DNA of 17,865 nucleotides from positions 1 to 17,865 of the forward strand of contig JBBSEZ010000184.1 of the NCBI GenBank assembly GCA_038239195.1, written 5' to 3'. This document shows positions 6,867 through 14,652 of this stretch, in pieces; the first letter of the stretch is position 1; every line of letters begins with the position of its first letter. The position numbers and the translations under genes are program-made. Source of the DNA: JBBSEZ01 sp038239195 (GTDB taxonomy: Bacteria; Planctomycetota; Planctomycetia; Gemmatales; Gemmataceae). The notes under the pieces are model-generated. The model did not search any database, was not told the DNA's origin, and saw nothing but the letters and a program-made list of their open reading frames with translations.

Positions 6867-9761
6867 ATGATTCGTCGCTCGCTCGGCGCTCGCCTGGGCG
6901 TTGCCTCCCTGCTCGCGGCCCTGGCCCTTGCCCCATCCGGCCTCGCCAAACCACCCGACCTTCCGAACAGCCCCCCGATCGCGTTCGCGCCTCCGCTGCC
7001 CTGGCTCCCGCCGATGTCCGCGACCGATGGCGGACAGTGGATGGACCTCGAATCGTCTCCCGTCCCCGCTCCGATCGCGGAAGACGTGCGGAAGATCGTC
7101 GAGGAGACCAATACGGGCAGGCTGCTGTTCGGCATCGGCGTCAACAGCGACAGCGGCCTGACGGGTAGCATCGTGCTGAACGAACGCAACTTCGACGTCT
7201 GCGTGCCGATGACTTTCGAGGAGTTCCTGAGCGGCAACTCGTTCCGCAGCGCCGGCAGCGCGATACGCCTCTCGGTGCGCCGCAAGCTGGCGACGTCGCT
7301 GCTGTTCATCGCGCATCCGGTCCTGTCGCTCCTCCCCGTGGACCAGCTCCTCGATCGTCCCGAGGACCATCCCGCCCCCGTCACCGAGGAGACGAGCCGC
7401 GACCTGTCGGGAGCGCCGTGGATGGAGCCGCCCCTGACCAGCGCCCTCGTCTGTGCCGCCCAGTACTACGTGCCCATCCCCGCCGAGCCTGTGGCCGACG
7501 TCTCCGAGCCGGTCAAGGCGATGCCCGCCGAGGTCGTCAAGCCGGCGACGCAGTGTCCCTACCGCTGCGCTCAGCAGGCGCTGGCCGATCGCCACGTGCA
7601 TCTGTTCGCCGAGGCCAACCTGGGGCCGTCCGTGATGGACAATCTGCGCAAGCTCCAGGAGGCCGCGCGCGGGATCCAGGAGGCGCGGTCGCTGGCGGCC
7701 GAGGGCCAGACCGCCGAGGCAATTCAGCGCCTGGAAGCGGTCGCCAAGCTCTGCCCCGGCAGTAGCGTCGAGGAGAAGGTGGCCGAGGCGCTGTCGGACG
7801 TCTTCGCCAGCCTCTACGGCATGCCCGAGGCCAGCGCCGCCGAGGAGGAAGAGCAGGAGTACAAGGCGGAAGACTACGAGCGCGCCCGCGAGTGGATGGA
7901 CGACGTCGGCACGTGGTGGCTGGAGCTGTTCGGGAAGTGGAACGGGTACGATTTGATTGATGCCGGCTTGCCTGAGGGCCTTGGGGCTCGTCTGGATAAC
8001 TGCCCGCCCTGTTCGCTCTGCCCCGGTTGTCCCCCGGGCACCTGCCCCATCCAGGCCTGGCTCGACAGCAAGGTGACGGCCGACTACGCCGGCGCCCCGC
8101 TCCAAATCGTCCTCGACAACCTGCGCGCTTGCCGCCCAATCCCGATCGAGTACGACGTCGCCGCTCTCCAGGCGGCCGACGTCTCACTCATTCAGCCGAT
8201 CACGATCAAGCTCGAAGAAGTCATGGTGCGCGAGGCCCTGCCGATGGTGCTGGGTCAAGCGAAGCTCGCCCATGCGCTGCGCGATGGGATCGTGATCGTC
8301 ACCACGCAGGAAGTGGCCGCCTGCCTGCCGGGCGCCTGCCCGATGCCGGTCGCGCCTGTTGCCGCAGTCGTGCCGTCGGCCCCCGAGCAGGAGGCCCCGG
8401 TTTGCGAATCGGCGTGCCCCAAGTGCGAAGAGATGCACCGGAAGCTGGCCGTGCAGACGCAGGTGCGCGGCCTGATGAAGGCGTGCTACCAGGCGCTGGC
8501 CGACGGCCGGTTTGAAAAGGCCGCCGCGCTGGCGCGCGAGGCGCACGCCCTGGACGCGAAGGCCGTCGAGGCCGACCCGCTCGTCTACAAGCTCCACGTG
8601 CTCGTCGGCAAGCCGATCGCGTTCCACTGCGGCAAGGGCAACTGCGCCGAGGAGAAGGCCATTTGCAAGCCGAAGAAGGCGGCCAACGGCGCGGGCGAGG
8701 AGGCGGAGCCGAAGCCCGTGAAGCCCGCGAACAAGGAGCGCGAGATCAAGCGCAAACTGGCCAAGCCAGTGAGCGCCCATTTCACCGGCTGCCCTTTCCA
8801 GGACGCCATCGCGCGGTTGCGGGAAGCCAACGGCATCAACATTGTCCTCGACTACCGTGCTCTCCAGGAAGAGGGCATCGACCTGAAGCGCCCGGTCTTC
8901 CTCAAGCTCGAGCACGCCTCGCTCAAGGCGGCGCTCCACCTGATGCTCCAGCAGGTCGATCTGGGCTACGTCATCAAGGACGAGGTGGTGTTCGTCACGA
9001 CCCCATCGGCTTGTCGCGGCCGGTTGAAGGTGGAGATCTACAAGGTGCGCGATCTCATCGATGACGAGGAGGTCGGCAAGCTGCTGTGCTGGAACGAGCC
9101 GGGACACGAGCCGTTGATCCGCATGCTGACGGCCAGCGTCCTGCCGCACTCGTGGACGGCCGCGGGCGGGCCCGGGACCATCGAGTATTACGCCCCGGCG
9201 AAGTCGCTGGTCGTCAACCAGACGATCGAGGGCCACGAGCAGTTTCGCGCGATGCTCGGGTCCTTGCGGCGCCACGTCAAGGAGGCGAAGAGCAAGCACG
9301 AGGGCCAGGACCAGGCATCCAGCGAGGAAGACAAGCAGGGTGCGATGCTGTGCCCCGCCCTCCCGCCGGTCGATCCGCGCATCGTCGCCGCCCTCGATGA
9401 GGTGCTGCGCGAGGCCGACGTACTCGACCGGCCTTGCGGCGCCGCGCCGGTGGCCGCCGGCGAGGAGGATTGCGAGGCGCCGGTTGCGGTCGAGAAGAAG
9501 GGTAGGCTGCGCTGCCGCCTCAAGTGCGACGGCTGCTGCTGCGGGCTGTGCGATTTCGTCCGCGAGCTCTTCGGGACCGCGCTGGAGGACCTGCCGGGCG
9601 GGAGCTTCGAGATCGACCTGGGGAAGAAGGGCCTGCGCGTGTACGCGAAGGTCCCGGTCGCGGGGCTGTTCGTCCACGTCCTCTACGACCAGGAAACCTG
9701 CCGGGGCTGGATGAGCGTGGATGGCGCAGAGGAAGAGTGCGAGGTCAAGGAAGGCAAGTGA
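6867..9761 (+). CDS. Large secreted Cys-rich planctomycete protein with two secretin-N/STN-like modules
   Basis: 964 aa. A signal peptide is clear (MIRRSLGARLG, then a Leu/Ala core, likely cleaved near ALA/LAK at ~27). The segment FGIGVNSDSGLTGSIVLNERNFD (~residues 90-112) is a motif I recall from planctomycete proteins. Two alpha-helical TPR-like stretches precede two related modules at ~393-483 and ~625-715. In each, a short domain is predicted to bind a target through an IPIEYD/INIVLD strand and ends in a VIVTT/VFVTT strand, as in secretin N-domains or STN domains. A further unit (~718-810) has DLIDD and GPGTIEYYAPAKSLVVNQT, like the end of such secretin-like proteins, but no secretin pore domain follows. 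Cys clusters occur near 383-393, ~512-525 and CDGCCCGLC near 890. ATG 6867 has GGAGGG at 6853-6858. Location is periplasmic or exported; function unknown. Confidence 0.78.
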   Translation: MIRRSLGARLGVASLLAALALAPSGLAKPPDLPNSPPIAFAPPLPWLPPMSATDGGQWMDLESSPVPAPIAEDVRKIVEETNTGRLLFGIGVNSDSGLTGSIVLNERNFDVCVPMTFEEFLSGNSFRSAGSAIRLSVRRKLATSLLFIAHPVLSLLPVDQLLDRPEDHPAPVTEETSRDLSGAPWMEPPLTSALVCAAQYYVPIPAEPVADVSEPVKAMPAEVVKPATQCPYRCAQQALADRHVHLFAEANLGPSVMDNLRKLQEAARGIQEARSLAAEGQTAEAIQRLEAVAKLCPGSSVEEKVAEALSDVFASLYGMPEASAAEEEEQEYKAEDYERAREWMDDVGTWWLELFGKWNGYDLIDAGLPEGLGARLDNCPPCSLCPGCPPGTCPIQAWLDSKVTADYAGAPLQIVLDNLRACRPIPIEYDVAALQAADVSLIQPITIKLEEVMVREALPMVLGQAKLAHALRDGIVIVTTQEVAACLPGACPMPVAPVAAVVPSAPEQEAPVCESACPKCEEMHRKLAVQTQVRGLMKACYQALADGRFEKAAALAREAHALDAKAVEADPLVYKLHVLVGKPIAFHCGKGNCAEEKAICKPKKAANGAGEEAEPKPVKPANKEREIKRKLAKPVSAHFTGCPFQDAIARLREANGINIVLDYRALQEEGIDLKRPVFLKLEHASLKAALHLMLQQVDLGYVIKDEVVFVTTPSACRGRLKVEIYKVRDLIDDEEVGKLLCWNEPGHEPLIRMLTASVLPHSWTAAGGPGTIEYYAPAKSLVVNQTIEGHEQFRAMLGSLRRHVKEAKSKHEGQDQASSEEDKQGAMLCPALPPVDPRIVAALDEVLREADVLDRPCGAAPVAAGEEDCEAPVAVEKKGRLRCRLKCDGCCCGLCDFVRELFGTALEDLPGGSFEIDLGKKGLRVYAKVPVAGLFVHVLYDQETCRGWMSVDGAEEECEVKEGK

Positions 9762-9788
9762 CGCCTTGTTCTCTCGGGCTGTAGACGA

Positions 9789-9833
9789 TCCGCCCGCCGG
9801 GCCTTTTGAGGGCACGGCGGGCGGAGTTGTTTT
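9789..9833 (+). terminator. Intrinsic terminator after the 964-aa gene
   Basis: TCCGCCCGCCG (9789-9799) pairs perfectly with CGGCGGGCGGA (9815-9825), with possible extra pairing in the 15-nt loop, followed by GTTGTTTT (9826-9833). The T-rich side is on the plus strand, matching rightward transcription. The minus-strand operon ends at 9837, directly beside it, but no T-run follows the hairpin on that strand. Confidence 0.8.
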
Positions 9834-9836
9834 ATG

Positions 9837-10097
9837 TCAAACGGGGGCGGGCTCGCTGTGGAGCGCTTCGAGGATTTGGCGGAGCGTCATGCGCTCGATG
9901 CCGGGCAGGAGGCGCATCTGCACGGCGAGGGCGGCGAGTACGTGCTCCTCGCGGGCGAGCCCCATGTCGCGGGCCATCTGGCCGAACTTGCAGCGGCGCT
10001 CCCGTCGGCGCAGCGCCTCCAGCACGCGAGCGACGTCGGCGGGCAGCAGCACCCGCAGACCGACCAGGACCTCGCCGAGCTTCCGGTGTGCGCTCAT
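9837..10097 (-). CDS. Stand-alone GspE N-terminal (MshEN-like) domain protein
   Basis: 86 aa. The pattern LGEVLVGLRVLLPADVARVLEAL, then KFGQMARDMGLAREEHVLAALAVQ, matches the N-terminal domain of type II secretion/type IV pilus ATPases (GspE/PilB/MshE), which in MshE binds cyclic di-GMP. Here the domain is alone, without the ATPase. ATG 10097 was preferred over an in-frame ATG at 10142 because the homologous region begins right after it and a GGGGAGGG lies about 9 nt upstream. It is the last gene of the minus-strand run, 54 nt after the glycosylase gene. Whether it binds a nucleotide cannot be judged from the sequence; the match is by pattern and the role is open. Confidence 0.6.
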   Translation of the reverse strand: MSAHRKLGEVLVGLRVLLPADVARVLEALRRRERRCKFGQMARDMGLAREEHVLAALAVQMRLLPGIERMTLRQILEALHSEPAPV

Positions 10098-10151
10098 CCC
10101 GCCATGCCCTCCCCGCGACGAAAGCGAGAGTGGGCCGACCACCCCTCGGAA

Positions 10152-10721
10152 CTATAGCTCACGCGGCGCCACGGCGGCGCGCAACTCGCCGTAGAGTCGG
10201 GCCAGGTCCGCGAGGTTGTGGTGGGCGTTCAGCCCGCTCGGGCTGGGCAACACCCACAGGCGCGTCTCGCCGATCACCTCGGCCTGCAACCCGAGCGTCG
10301 CCTTGCGCCGCCCGAAGGCAGTGCGGTAGGCGCCGACCCCGAGGAAGGCGACAAAGCGCGGCCGGTAGCGACGCACCTTCTCCTCCAGGACGCGCGCCCC
10401 GGCGAGGAGCTCGTCGTTGCTCAGTTCGTCGGCCCGGGCGCTGGCCCGTCCGGCGACGTTGGTCAGGCCGTAGCCGAGGGCGAGGAGGTCGCGGTCTTCA
10501 AAGGGCGAGTGGAGGCGCGGGGTGAAGCCGGCGGCGTGCAGGGCGGGCCAGAAGCGGTTGCCGGGGCGGGCGAAGTGATGGCCGACGGCGGCGGAGTAGA
10601 GGCCGGGGTTGATGCCGCAGAAGACGACGGAGAGATCGTCGGCGAGGACGTCGGCGAGGCGCTTGTCGGTGGCGGCGGCGACCTGCTCGCGGGTCGGCGC
10701 CCAGGGCTTCGGGGCGGGCAT
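10152..10721 (-). CDS. mug: Mug-type G/U(T) mismatch-specific DNA glycosylase
   Basis: 189 aa, slightly longer than E. coli Mug (168 aa) because of an N-terminal extension of about 20 residues. It excises uracil (or thymine/ethenocytosine) from mismatches with G, leaving an abasic site. Family motifs are clear: VVFCGINPGLYSA (32-44), with the catalytic/water-positioning Asn at 38, FARPGNRFW (50-58), and LPSPSGLN (158-165), which corresponds to the E. coli LPNPSGLS loop that wedges into DNA. ATG 10721 has GGAGG a few bases upstream. It lies 15 nt after the DUF309 gene in the same run, with no obvious functional link to its neighbours. Confidence 0.93.
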   Translation of the reverse strand: MPAPKPWAPTREQVAAATDKRLADVLADDLSVVFCGINPGLYSAAVGHHFARPGNRFWPALHAAGFTPRLHSPFEDRDLLALGYGLTNVAGRASARADELSNDELLAGARVLEEKVRRYRPRFVAFLGVGAYRTAFGRRKATLGLQAEVIGETRLWVLPSPSGLNAHHNLADLARLYGELRAAVAPREL

Positions 10722-10736
10722 GGTTTCGCCTCCAAT

Positions 10737-11252
10737 CTACGCGCGCGGCAAAGTGGGGAGAAGCAGGGGCGGCGAGGCCGGCCAGCCCGATCGGCAGATT
10801 GCCTCCGCCAGTTCGATCAACGTCTGTCGCCGGAGCCCGAGGAAGAGCGATCCTCCCTGTGGCTCGCTTTCGCCTGCGCGGAAAAGCTCCGCCGCCCGGC
10901 AAGCGTGGGACTGCACTCCTTCGGGCTTTCCTGCCGCGTTCTTCACCCCCGCCGCCGCCAACCTGATGAGCCCTTTGAGAAAGTCGGCCGTTGTCCCCGC
11001 CCGTCCGGCCGCGAGCCACAGGCCCTCCCATGCCTCGTGGGCCTCCCAGTAGTAGGCGCAATTGAACAGATCGATCCCGCGCAGATACGCCCGGCTCTCG
11101 TGCCAGCGCTCGGGGACGAGGAGCGCGGGCATCGGAGGGCGTGCGCCGAACTGGTGCCCCTCCGGGTCGCTGACAGGGTGCGGCGACCGGCCGGGGACGT
11201 AGGTGTAAGGCGGCAATGGCTCGTCGGGCAGCAGGCGAGGCGGGGCGCTCAT
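10737..11252 (-). CDS. DUF309 family protein
   Basis: 171 aa. The family signature is present: FNCAYYWEAHEAWEGLW (63-79) and FLKGLIRLAAA (91-101), an all-helical domain with conserved Glu/His residues of unknown biochemical role. A Pro-rich N-terminal extension of about 50 residues (PPYTYVPGRSPHP) precedes the domain and makes the protein longer than the minimal family. ATG 11252 has GGAGG at a 6-nt spacing; an in-frame ATG at 11288 would add 12 residues without a better ribosome site. It lies 36 nt after the aminotransferase-like gene. DUF309 members have no established reaction. Confidence 0.85.
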   Translation of the reverse strand: MSAPPRLLPDEPLPPYTYVPGRSPHPVSDPEGHQFGARPPMPALLVPERWHESRAYLRGIDLFNCAYYWEAHEAWEGLWLAAGRAGTTADFLKGLIRLAAAGVKNAAGKPEGVQSHACRAAELFRAGESEPQGGSLFLGLRRQTLIELAEAICRSGWPASPPLLLPTLPRA

Positions 11253-11288
11253 GAGGGCCTCCGAGGGAACAAGGTGCCATCCCACCAC

Positions 11289-12185
11289 TCACGTTTGCGG
11301 CGGCTTGAAACACAGTCGCACGATCCCGTCGCGCTCCAACGGACGCAAGCGCTCCGGCACCTCCCCCTCGACGCGGAACGCCTTCACGTAGTAGCTCCCC
11401 GTCTCCACCTCCGGCAGTTCGTGCCGCTGCAGCCACGCGCGCACCCAGGCGCGCCTCTCCTCATCGACGGCGCGCACCTCCTGCAGATCGAGGTGGAGAA
11501 ACGCCCGCGCCGCGAGCGCGTTGTGGAAGTAGGTGAACCAGTCCCACGTCGTCCCAAAGCGGGCCCGGTAAGGGTGATCGCGATGGACCAGGGCGACCCC
11601 GAGCTGCGAGGCCGTCAGGCCGAAACCGCGGCTGAAGCTGATCGACAGCACCGACTTGTTGAGCATGGGGGACAGGCCCTGGGCGATCGCGGCGCGCTCC
11701 TCGGCGGGCAGCGTCGGGAAGAGGTTGAGGTTGAGCAGGCAGGCGTCGGCCCCTTCCAGAAAGCCCAGCATCTCTGCCGTCACCTGTCCGTTCCGCACCG
11801 ACGGGACGCACAGGCACGCCAGCTTCCCAGGCGCCTCGGCGCTAAAGCGGATGCCGGCTGTCTGCGTGCAGCCGACGCGGAAGCCGTGCCAGTCGCCGGG
11901 ATAGACGCTCGCCCCCTCGCGCGCCGCCACCGCCTCGACGAGGTGCGCCATGAAGTCCACGTCGCTGCCCGCCGCGTAGGCCACGTAGTCGTCGAGCGCC
12001 CACGCCCCGCCCGACAGCTCGCTCAGCACCGTTTTGAGGTGCGGGACGAACGTCTCGTGGAACCAGGTCAGCCCTGCGGTGTAGTGCATGCTCAAGTCGT
12101 GCGCCGTCAGGTCGGCGACGGCGCGCTGGTAGGCGGCCACGCCGGCCCGATAGCCCACGGGCAGCAGCGGGCGGAACGTCTCCAC
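11289..12185 (-). CDS. Aminotransferase-fold (class I/II-like) protein, PLP lysine apparently replaced by Arg
   Basis: About 298 aa from GTG 12185, shorter than typical fold-type I aminotransferases. The segment LSISFSRGFGLTASQLGVALVH (180-201) lines up with the SxSK...GxRxG region of class I/II aminotransferases, but the Schiff-base lysine position is Arg186; Lys177 is the nearest lysine. The C-terminal GSYYVKAF and DGIVRLCFKPP fit the small domain of that fold. Other distinctive stretches are YAAGSDVDFMAHLVEAV (70-86) and LLNLNLFPTLP (150-160). The start is uncertain: GTG 12185 lies 20 bp after the radical SAM stop with only a weak ribosome site, and the frame stays open upstream inside that gene without an ATG or GTG in the first ~25 codons. 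It is likely translationally coupled to the radical SAM gene and may be its partner. It could be a non-catalytic scaffold or an unrelated family that mimics the motif. Confidence 0.6.
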   Translation of the reverse strand: METFRPLLPVGYRAGVAAYQRAVADLTAHDLSMHYTAGLTWFHETFVPHLKTVLSELSGGAWALDDYVAYAAGSDVDFMAHLVEAVAAREGASVYPGDWHGFRVGCTQTAGIRFSAEAPGKLACLCVPSVRNGQVTAEMLGFLEGADACLLNLNLFPTLPAEERAAIAQGLSPMLNKSVLSISFSRGFGLTASQLGVALVHRDHPYRARFGTTWDWFTYFHNALAARAFLHLDLQEVRAVDEERRAWVRAWLQRHELPEVETGSYYVKAFRVEGEVPERLRPLERDGIVRLCFKPPQT

Positions 12186-12205
12186 CTCGTCGGGGGCGAT
12201 GGCCC

Positions 12206-13099
12206 TCAGGAGGGCGTCAGGCGAAACAGCAGGCTCCGCTGGTCTTCCAGCGAGGCGTACACCGTCCCGTCCGACAGCAGGTTGCTCGACCGGCAGGTCC
12301 GGTGCGACAGCTCCCAGCCCGGCGTCGGTTCGCGGTAGTAGCATACCTTCACTCCTCGTAGTTGGCGGACGCACGGCCCCCACGGCAGCCGTGTCATCAC
12401 CTCGCCCTCGTCCCCAAATGGATCGAACTCGACCTGATGCTGGCGGGCCCAGCCGTTCTCCTCCGAAGCGCCGAACAGCGACTCCTCGTAGGCGACGTAG
12501 GTGTGCTTGAACGTGAACTCCTCCACGCCGAAGGGGCGCAGTTGTTCTACGTAGTCCCACACCTTCTCGGCGCTGTCCACGTGCCCGCGCGCCATCACGC
12601 ACGTCGCCCGCACCTTCAAAGGCCCCGCGGCGCGCAGGAAGTCGGCGAGGCGCGGGGCGCCCTCGCCCATCAGGCGCTCGTTGGCCTCGTCGTCGGCGGC
12701 GTGGCGCGACCAGCACAGGTAGGACAGCCCGGCGTCGTGCAGGCGCGCCGATAATTCAGAGGTCAAATAGGTGCCGTTCGTGAAGCAGGCGACCTCCTCG
12801 AAGTAGCGGCGGCCCAGGGCCACCAGGTAGACCACGTCCTCCGGGCGGAGCAGCGGCTCGCCGCCGCCCGTGAGGACCAGGCGCGTGGCGCCGCGCGCCC
12901 GCGCGAAGTCGTAGTAGCCCGCCACGTCCAGCTTGCGCCAGTCGGTTCGCTCGTGGCCCAACGCGCTGACCGAAGACTTCGAGAAGCAGAACGGGCAGCG
13001 CAGGTTGCAGGCGACGCGCACCGGCAGCACGCTGCACGTCAGGAAGCGACAGGCGTGCCAGGTGGAGGCTTCGTCGGGGGCGCGGGCCAGCGTCCGCAT
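12206..13099 (-). CDS. Radical SAM protein
   Basis: 297 aa. The 4Fe-4S cluster motif CNLRCPFC (Cys31, Cys35, Cys38) has the canonical CxxxCxxC spacing. The SAM-binding GGGEP (78-82) and the strand CFTNGTYLT (105-113) also match the family. C-terminal cysteines at 243, 253 and 269, followed by NLLSDGTVYASLED, resemble the layout of a reduced SPASM/twitch-like auxiliary region, but there are too few clustered cysteines to call SPASM. ATG 13099 has AAGGTGA just upstream. It lies 9 nt after the MtfA-like gene and 20 nt before the aminotransferase-like gene. The substrate is unknown; a peptide or small molecule linked to its neighbour is possible. No small precursor-peptide gene is visible next to it. 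Confidence 0.88.
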   Translation of the reverse strand: MRTLARAPDEASTWHACRFLTCSVLPVRVACNLRCPFCFSKSSVSALGHERTDWRKLDVAGYYDFARARGATRLVLTGGGEPLLRPEDVVYLVALGRRYFEEVACFTNGTYLTSELSARLHDAGLSYLCWSRHAADDEANERLMGEGAPRLADFLRAAGPLKVRATCVMARGHVDSAEKVWDYVEQLRPFGVEEFTFKHTYVAYEESLFGASEENGWARQHQVEFDPFGDEGEVMTRLPWGPCVRQLRGVKVCYYREPTPGWELSHRTCRSSNLLSDGTVYASLEDQRSLLFRLTPS

Positions 13100-13108
13100 C
13101 TTGTCACC

Positions 13109-13888
13109 TTATTTGTGCCCGCAGCGGCGGGCCGGGTCCTGGTGGTAGTAGTCGCGCAGCACCTCGTAGAGGCGCGGGTGGCGTCGCGCCAGGGGCAACG
13201 GCTTGTCGAAGAAGCACTCGGTCGCAACCGCGAAGAACTCGGCCTCGTTGGTCGTGCCGTACTGGTCGAGCAGCGTGGCCCGGCCGTGCGCGGAGGCGTC
13301 GATCAGTTGTTGGTACTCGGCCGTCATCACCTCGCGCCAGCGTTGGTATTGCTCGGGAGCCTCCAGCGGCGGGGTGCCGTCGATGAGGCCGTTGAGCATG
13401 TCAAGTTGGTGGGCGAACTCGTGGTAGACGACGTTCTGGCCCAGGCCCGGGTCTCTCCCCTCCTCCAGCACGTCGTCCCACGAGAGGACCACCGGCCCGC
13501 GGTAGTGGGCCTCGCCAAGCCGGCCGGCGCCGTGCTCGTGGATCAGCCCGTCCGGTCCCCGCTCGTCCTTCGGTCCCGCGTACGCGCTGGGGTAGACGAG
13601 GATCGACAGCACGCGCTCGAAATAGTTGTGCTTCAGCCCCAGGAGCAACAGGCAGGCCTGGGCGGAGACGGTCACCTTGATCTCGTCGGTGATCGTCAGC
13701 CCGCCACACCCCTCCCACTCCTTCTCGGCGGCGAAGATGCGCAGGTCGTCGCGCAGCCGGGCCTGCTCGTCCTCGGCCAGGTAGTCGTAATGGGCCACGT
13801 TCCGGCGGAGGTGGCCCAGCCAGGCGTCCGGAAAGGGCTGGCGCACGATCCCCCGACGCCGCCGCGCCCGCAGCCAGGAAAAGATCAT
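13109..13888 (-). CDS. mtfA: MtfA-type zinc-dependent peptidase
   Basis: 259 aa, close to E. coli MtfA (265 aa). MtfA is a cytosolic zinc peptidase that, in E. coli, binds the repressor Mlc and so affects glucose PTS expression; its substrate here is unknown. The zinc motif is YHEFAHQLD (155-163; His156, Glu157, His160), and the downstream ligand is probably Glu217 in TNEAEFFAVATECFF. FERVLSILVYPSAY (90-103) and GPVVLSWDDV (131-140) match the family. ATG 13888 overlaps the previous stop as ATGA and follows an AAAGGGG; the open frame extends upstream only as a shadow of the preceding gene. It is placed inside a vWA/metallopeptidase operon, unlike the stand-alone gene in enterobacteria. Confidence 0.9.
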   Translation of the reverse strand: MIFSWLRARRRRGIVRQPFPDAWLGHLRRNVAHYDYLAEDEQARLRDDLRIFAAEKEWEGCGGLTITDEIKVTVSAQACLLLLGLKHNYFERVLSILVYPSAYAGPKDERGPDGLIHEHGAGRLGEAHYRGPVVLSWDDVLEEGRDPGLGQNVVYHEFAHQLDMLNGLIDGTPPLEAPEQYQRWREVMTAEYQQLIDASAHGRATLLDQYGTTNEAEFFAVATECFFDKPLPLARRHPRLYEVLRDYYHQDPARRCGHK

Positions 13889-14649
13889 CGCCCGCCCCTT
13901 TCCCATCCGGGAACCGAAGCGCCCCCGAAGCAGCGGGCTCGCCGCAGCGCCTCGCCGATCTGGCCGCGGCGCTCGCGAGGCAGATGATGCCACGCCGCAC
14001 ACAGGTCCTCTTCGGTCAGCCCCACGCGCTCCATCTCCTCGCGTGCCGTGTCGCGCAACTCCCGCTCCGGCGATTGTAGCCATTCCCGCAGGGGCCCCGC
14101 CAGTTCCTCAGTGCGCGCCAGCTCGTCGGCCAGCCGGTCGAGACGGTGCAGCGTCTCGCCGACGGCCTCGTCGTGGCCCCGCCCGCCCAGCACTTCGCGA
14201 ACCTCGGCGCTCGACCGCAGCCCGCCCGCCCGGCGCGCTGCCTCGGCGAGCGGCACGTCGCCGGGCACGAAGGCGGTCGCTTCGGGATCGACCGGGGCCA
14301 TGGCGCGGGCGACGTAGATGGTCGGCACGCCCGAATGCCACATCGACATCTCCAGCGGTCGGAGAAAGAGCAAGCGCCCGATGCGCTCGGGGTCGAGGTA
14401 AGGCTCGACGTACGCCTGCGTGCGCGCGTAGACAATGGGCGATTGCGGGCCGGCGAGCCGGCGCAGCTCGCCGCGCAGGAACAGCGCGAGCGCGGCCGGG
14501 CCGAGGTCACGGAACAGCACCGGGCACGGTTCGTCGGGGCGCAGGGGGCGCAGGTCGGCCCCCGTGTGATAGCGGAAGCCGGCGAGGTTGTCGGCGGGGT
14601 AGCGGCCCTGCGCCGAGCGCTCGTTGAAGCCCTGTGGAGTTTCGATCAT
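13885..14649 (-). CDS. Unknown protein, vWA-operon partner 4
   Basis: 254 aa, not recognised. The N-terminal half is mixed strand/helix, with GFRYHTGADLRPLRPDEPCP (23-42) and a WHSGVPTIYVARAM segment. The C-terminal half is charged and helical, rich in Arg and Glu. No signal peptide, membrane segment or catalytic motif is evident. ATG 14649 starts 3 nt after the previous gene and has GTGAGG upstream. The stop overlaps the MtfA start as ATGA, so translation is coupled to the peptidase. By position it may be an adaptor or substrate-binding subunit of the vWA system, but that is guesswork. Confidence 0.72.
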   Translation of the reverse strand: MIETPQGFNERSAQGRYPADNLAGFRYHTGADLRPLRPDEPCPVLFRDLGPAALALFLRGELRRLAGPQSPIVYARTQAYVEPYLDPERIGRLLFLRPLEMSMWHSGVPTIYVARAMAPVDPEATAFVPGDVPLAEAARRAGGLRSSAEVREVLGGRGHDEAVGETLHRLDRLADELARTEELAGPLREWLQSPERELRDTAREEMERVGLTEEDLCAAWHHLPRERRGQIGEALRRARCFGGASVPGWERGGR

Positions 14650-14652
14650 GCC

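Noticed and set aside
6285..8105. Minus-strand open frame (606 codons) across the STAS gene, promoter region and exported-protein gene
   Set aside because: It crosses two genes and an intergenic region on the other strand, has no family motif, and conflicts with the signal peptide and ribosome sites of the plus-strand genes.
8184..9815. Minus-strand open frame (543 codons) opposite the exported-protein gene
   Set aside because: Antisense shadow; it starts beyond the terminator of the plus-strand gene and shows no domain.
9834..10157. Plus-strand 107-codon frame just after the terminator
   Set aside because: Begins inside the terminator T-run with no ribosome site and lies opposite a minus-strand frame with a recognisable GspE N-terminal pattern.
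12206..12330. SPASM domain at the C-terminus of the radical SAM protein
   Set aside because: Only three scattered cysteines (243, 253, 269) are present; SPASM domains need more, in a tighter pattern.
10218..12338. Plus-strand open frame (706 codons) opposite the glycosylase, DUF309 and aminotransferase-like genes
   Set aside because: It runs antisense to three well-supported genes; absence of stops is due to GC-rich codon use.
12186..12716. N-terminal extension of the aminotransferase-like frame to 12716
   Set aside because: The extra 177 codons overlap the radical SAM gene, are Arg/Gly-rich and lack any motif; they are a shadow of that gene.
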